Source of the DNA: Prosapia bicincta
Lineage: Eukaryota > Arthropoda > Insecta > Hemiptera > Cercopidae
Reading direction: 5' to 3'
DNA: 64,000 nucleotides
Assembly (NCBI GenBank): GCA_036971475.1
Contig: JBAIZL010000002.1
Location: 46,248,729 to 46,312,728, forward strand
The notes beneath the pieces are model-generated. The model did not search any database, was not told the origin of the DNA, and saw only the letters and a program-made list of their open reading frames with translations. Position numbers and translations under genes: made by a program. Positions within the stretch are counted from its first letter, which is position 1; every line of letters starts with the position of its first letter. Shown here one piece after another: positions 61,781 through 64,000 of this stretch.

Positions 61781-63745
61781 ACACTATTTTAAATTTTAAA
61801 AAAATTTGAGAGGGAAATTTTTTTAAAGTATTATGAATTATAAGATTATTAACACGTCAAATGAACAACCACAGTATTTACTTTATGTAGCAGTCTAAAA
61901 CACATAAAAATAAGTATAAAACAAATGGGGTTTTTTGCTTGATGAAACTTCTTAGAATGAGCATCATCGGATACTAATGATGGATTTTCCTCATTAAAAA
62001 GCGCCTTCTTCAGTGACCTACTCATATTGATGTATAACTTGATATAACTCGAATGACAGAAGCCAAAATAAATACACTGATAATTCGATTGAGTTCATTT
62101 ACGTTAAGATATTCAATAAACCTCAGGTGAAAACCTCATTACTTCACTAAATATCAAGAGATAAATTCATTAAATATAACTTTCATATCAATTTTCACTT
62201 TATCTTTTTATTAAAATTTTATGACTGCAAAATGTTATTCCTAATAATTATTAGAGACAACATTATTGAATATTTATCTGAGATATTACATTATGCGATA
62301 ATTAAAACGTTTTAAAACTGAAATGAAAAAGAATAATTGCAAGATACAAAATGATATGTAGGATATCAGAAAATTCGTCGAGGGAATTTTAAACATAAAT
62401 TACTCAATGTATTCGTGTGACAAACTGAAATATTTATAGTTTCATTCAAGGGCGTGTCAATTGTTTGAATAAAGATCAAGCAATATGGTTAAAGGAATAT
62501 ACACATCGGAAATTTTGTTTTTTTCTAATATTGGCAACTTTACCAACATAACCAACAGCATGAAACGAAATTCGATTATAATGTAAATCGAAATTAAATA
62601 TCATACCTCTATAAATGAGGAATTAAAATTAAAAAAATCAAAACTGACTTAAAAAAAGACCCAAAACATAATTTTTACCTACTAAAAAAAATCATTTAAA
62701 ATAACGAAAACGTAATTTATCATAAGCATATTAACTCCAAAATGGTGAAGTAGGCGCCGCAATCATGCCTGATATTCTCTAATCTATCAAATATGTTTAA
62801 AACATTTCCAAAACAATGAACTTTTTGATTGCTGGATTTCCAATGACTAATTACAGCTAACCATAGAGTCTTCTCATGAAACAAAAGTTTCATATATTAG
62901 AAATTATGATAATATAAAGGACGATAATTGATCTTTGTTCTCAACAAAGATCATACAACATGTGGTTGCATATTTTTAGCTCAGATATACAGATTGCGGA
63001 TAATTCAGCCTACTTTGAAAGATTTACATGGAATATGATTACTGTAGATGCGTATAGGAGTAGACATCATATCTCCTCAATCCTTTTGTATCATACATTT
63101 ATTAAAATTCTTGTACTGTACCTATGAAATAAGTGTATGAATAAAATGATTGAATAGCCTGCGTGTGCTTTTAATTATATAAAAATAAATTTTTACTTAA
63201 GGGCAGTGGCGTTATTTCTTCAAGTGTGGGTTCAGTTTTATCCTTGCTTCTTAGTTCGATTTTTCTTCTTCTTTGCCACTATACCCTTTAACTAGTATAC
63301 GGCACTCTGCTCAATATACTTTTCTTTTAACAATAGTTAATAGATACCATTTTCACTTAATCTTAGATAAATTGATCACCTAAATTTGAATTTCCTTTAC
63401 GTAACCACTCTCTTCTTGAGGTTTTTTTTTAAATAAATGAATTTGTTTTCTTTTATTTCGCTCTAATTACACTGATTACAACAATTTATCTTTATTGGTA
63501 TGAATTTGGTTCCCACTACAAGTCTAATACTCCTTCGGTAGAAGGAAGACCATTTTATTTTTCGGTCGAATGGAGACTAATCCTAGCTTTTATGCACTTA
63601 TGAATCTCTAACGCGTCCTTCCCCTCCCACTAAATATTTAGCTAATGAAGAACAGAGATGGTCACTACCAACCAAATTTAAAAATTTTACGTTAGTATTT
63701 TTTACTAGTTTTTATTTTATAAACGTTTAAGCTTAACTGCTTTTT

Positions 63746-63747
<2 letters not shown>
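61781..63747. other. AT-rich non-coding stretch
   Basis: No gene or repeat recognised. Confidence 0.5.

Positions 63748-63777
<30 letters not shown>
63748..63777. repeat. Poly(T) run, 30 bases
   Basis: An uninterrupted T run. It could be the poly(A) tail of a minus-strand retrotransposed sequence lying to its right (63778 onward), but nothing there is recognisable before the window ends. Confidence 0.9.
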
Positions 63778-63778
<1 letters not shown>

Positions 63779-64000
63779 AAGGTTAACGTGCCACATTTGC
63801 CGATTTCTCCTGTCCCATTTTTAGTTTCTAAATTATAAGAAAACACTCTAACCTAGTCCCTTACTCGTTCTTTATAAAATTACTTATTGCCGTAACTAAT
63901 TGCAGATTACAACTTCTTTTATTTCTTTGCTGGCTTTTTACAATAACTAAACTTTTGCTTTGTTTGCCTATAAAATTTTTTAATACATTTAATATTTTAA

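Overview
The window is nuclear DNA from an insect. It is AT-rich and gene-poor, with introns, microsatellites, satellites and decayed transposons. The insect call rests on an odorant-receptor (7tm_6) gene, a family confined to insects. The order cannot be fixed from the sequence alone; a hemimetabolous insect with a large, repeat-rich genome (for example a hemipteran) is my guess.

Only one host gene can be supported: an odorant receptor on the minus strand, 38656 to 31478. I assembled it by hand from one long exon and four short ones. All four introns are GT-AG, the phases agree, and the joined reading frame is 411 codons plus stop. It looks intact. Its last intron carries a 490-bp direct duplication with a single satellite monomer between the two copies.

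Layout: 1-2.7 kb, (CA)n tracts and a GC-richer unclassified island. 3.65-4.4 kb, a degenerate ~115-bp tandem repeat. 7.69-10.41 kb, a decayed piggyBac transposon with recognisable ends. 11.5-12.3 kb (perhaps to 12.6), a Ty3/gypsy pol remnant on the minus strand. 15-17 kb, a dispersed repeat pair. 18.7, 25.1, 34.6, 37.3, 42.5, 57.8, 58.2 and 60.7 kb, short fold-back (palindromic) elements or fragments of them. 23.5-24.05 and 25.35-25.55 kb, minisatellites. 27.59-29.83 kb, a 161-bp satellite with a dimeric higher-order phase. 31.5-38.7 kb, the odorant receptor. 41.3 and 42.6 kb, a direct repeat pair. 43.9-44.3 kb, (TA)n/(CT)n. 44.5-46.4 kb, a minus-strand LINE fragment (ORF1 plus the start of the endonuclease). 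47.54-51.52 kb, two Penelope-like elements (PLEs) joined head to head. 53.0-55.9 kb, a 122-bp satellite with a degenerate border. 57.6-58.4 kb, (CT)n/(TA)n tracts around two fold-backs. 61.3-61.8 kb, a repeated AG-rich motif. 63.7 kb, a 30-base poly(T).

The most interesting pattern is shared by the PLE composite and several fold-backs. The composite has its tails pointing outward and an 11-bp direct repeat outside both ends. The PLE tails and two fold-back families carry the same compact motif: CTGANGA, one extra base, a stem-loop, GAAA, then a self-complementary 6-8-mer, with short complementary arms either side. The three stems differ in sequence but stay paired. This is the outline of a type I hammerhead ribozyme with a minimal palindromic stem III, as reported for PLEs. 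The small fold-backs therefore look like severely shortened head-to-head PLE tail pairs.
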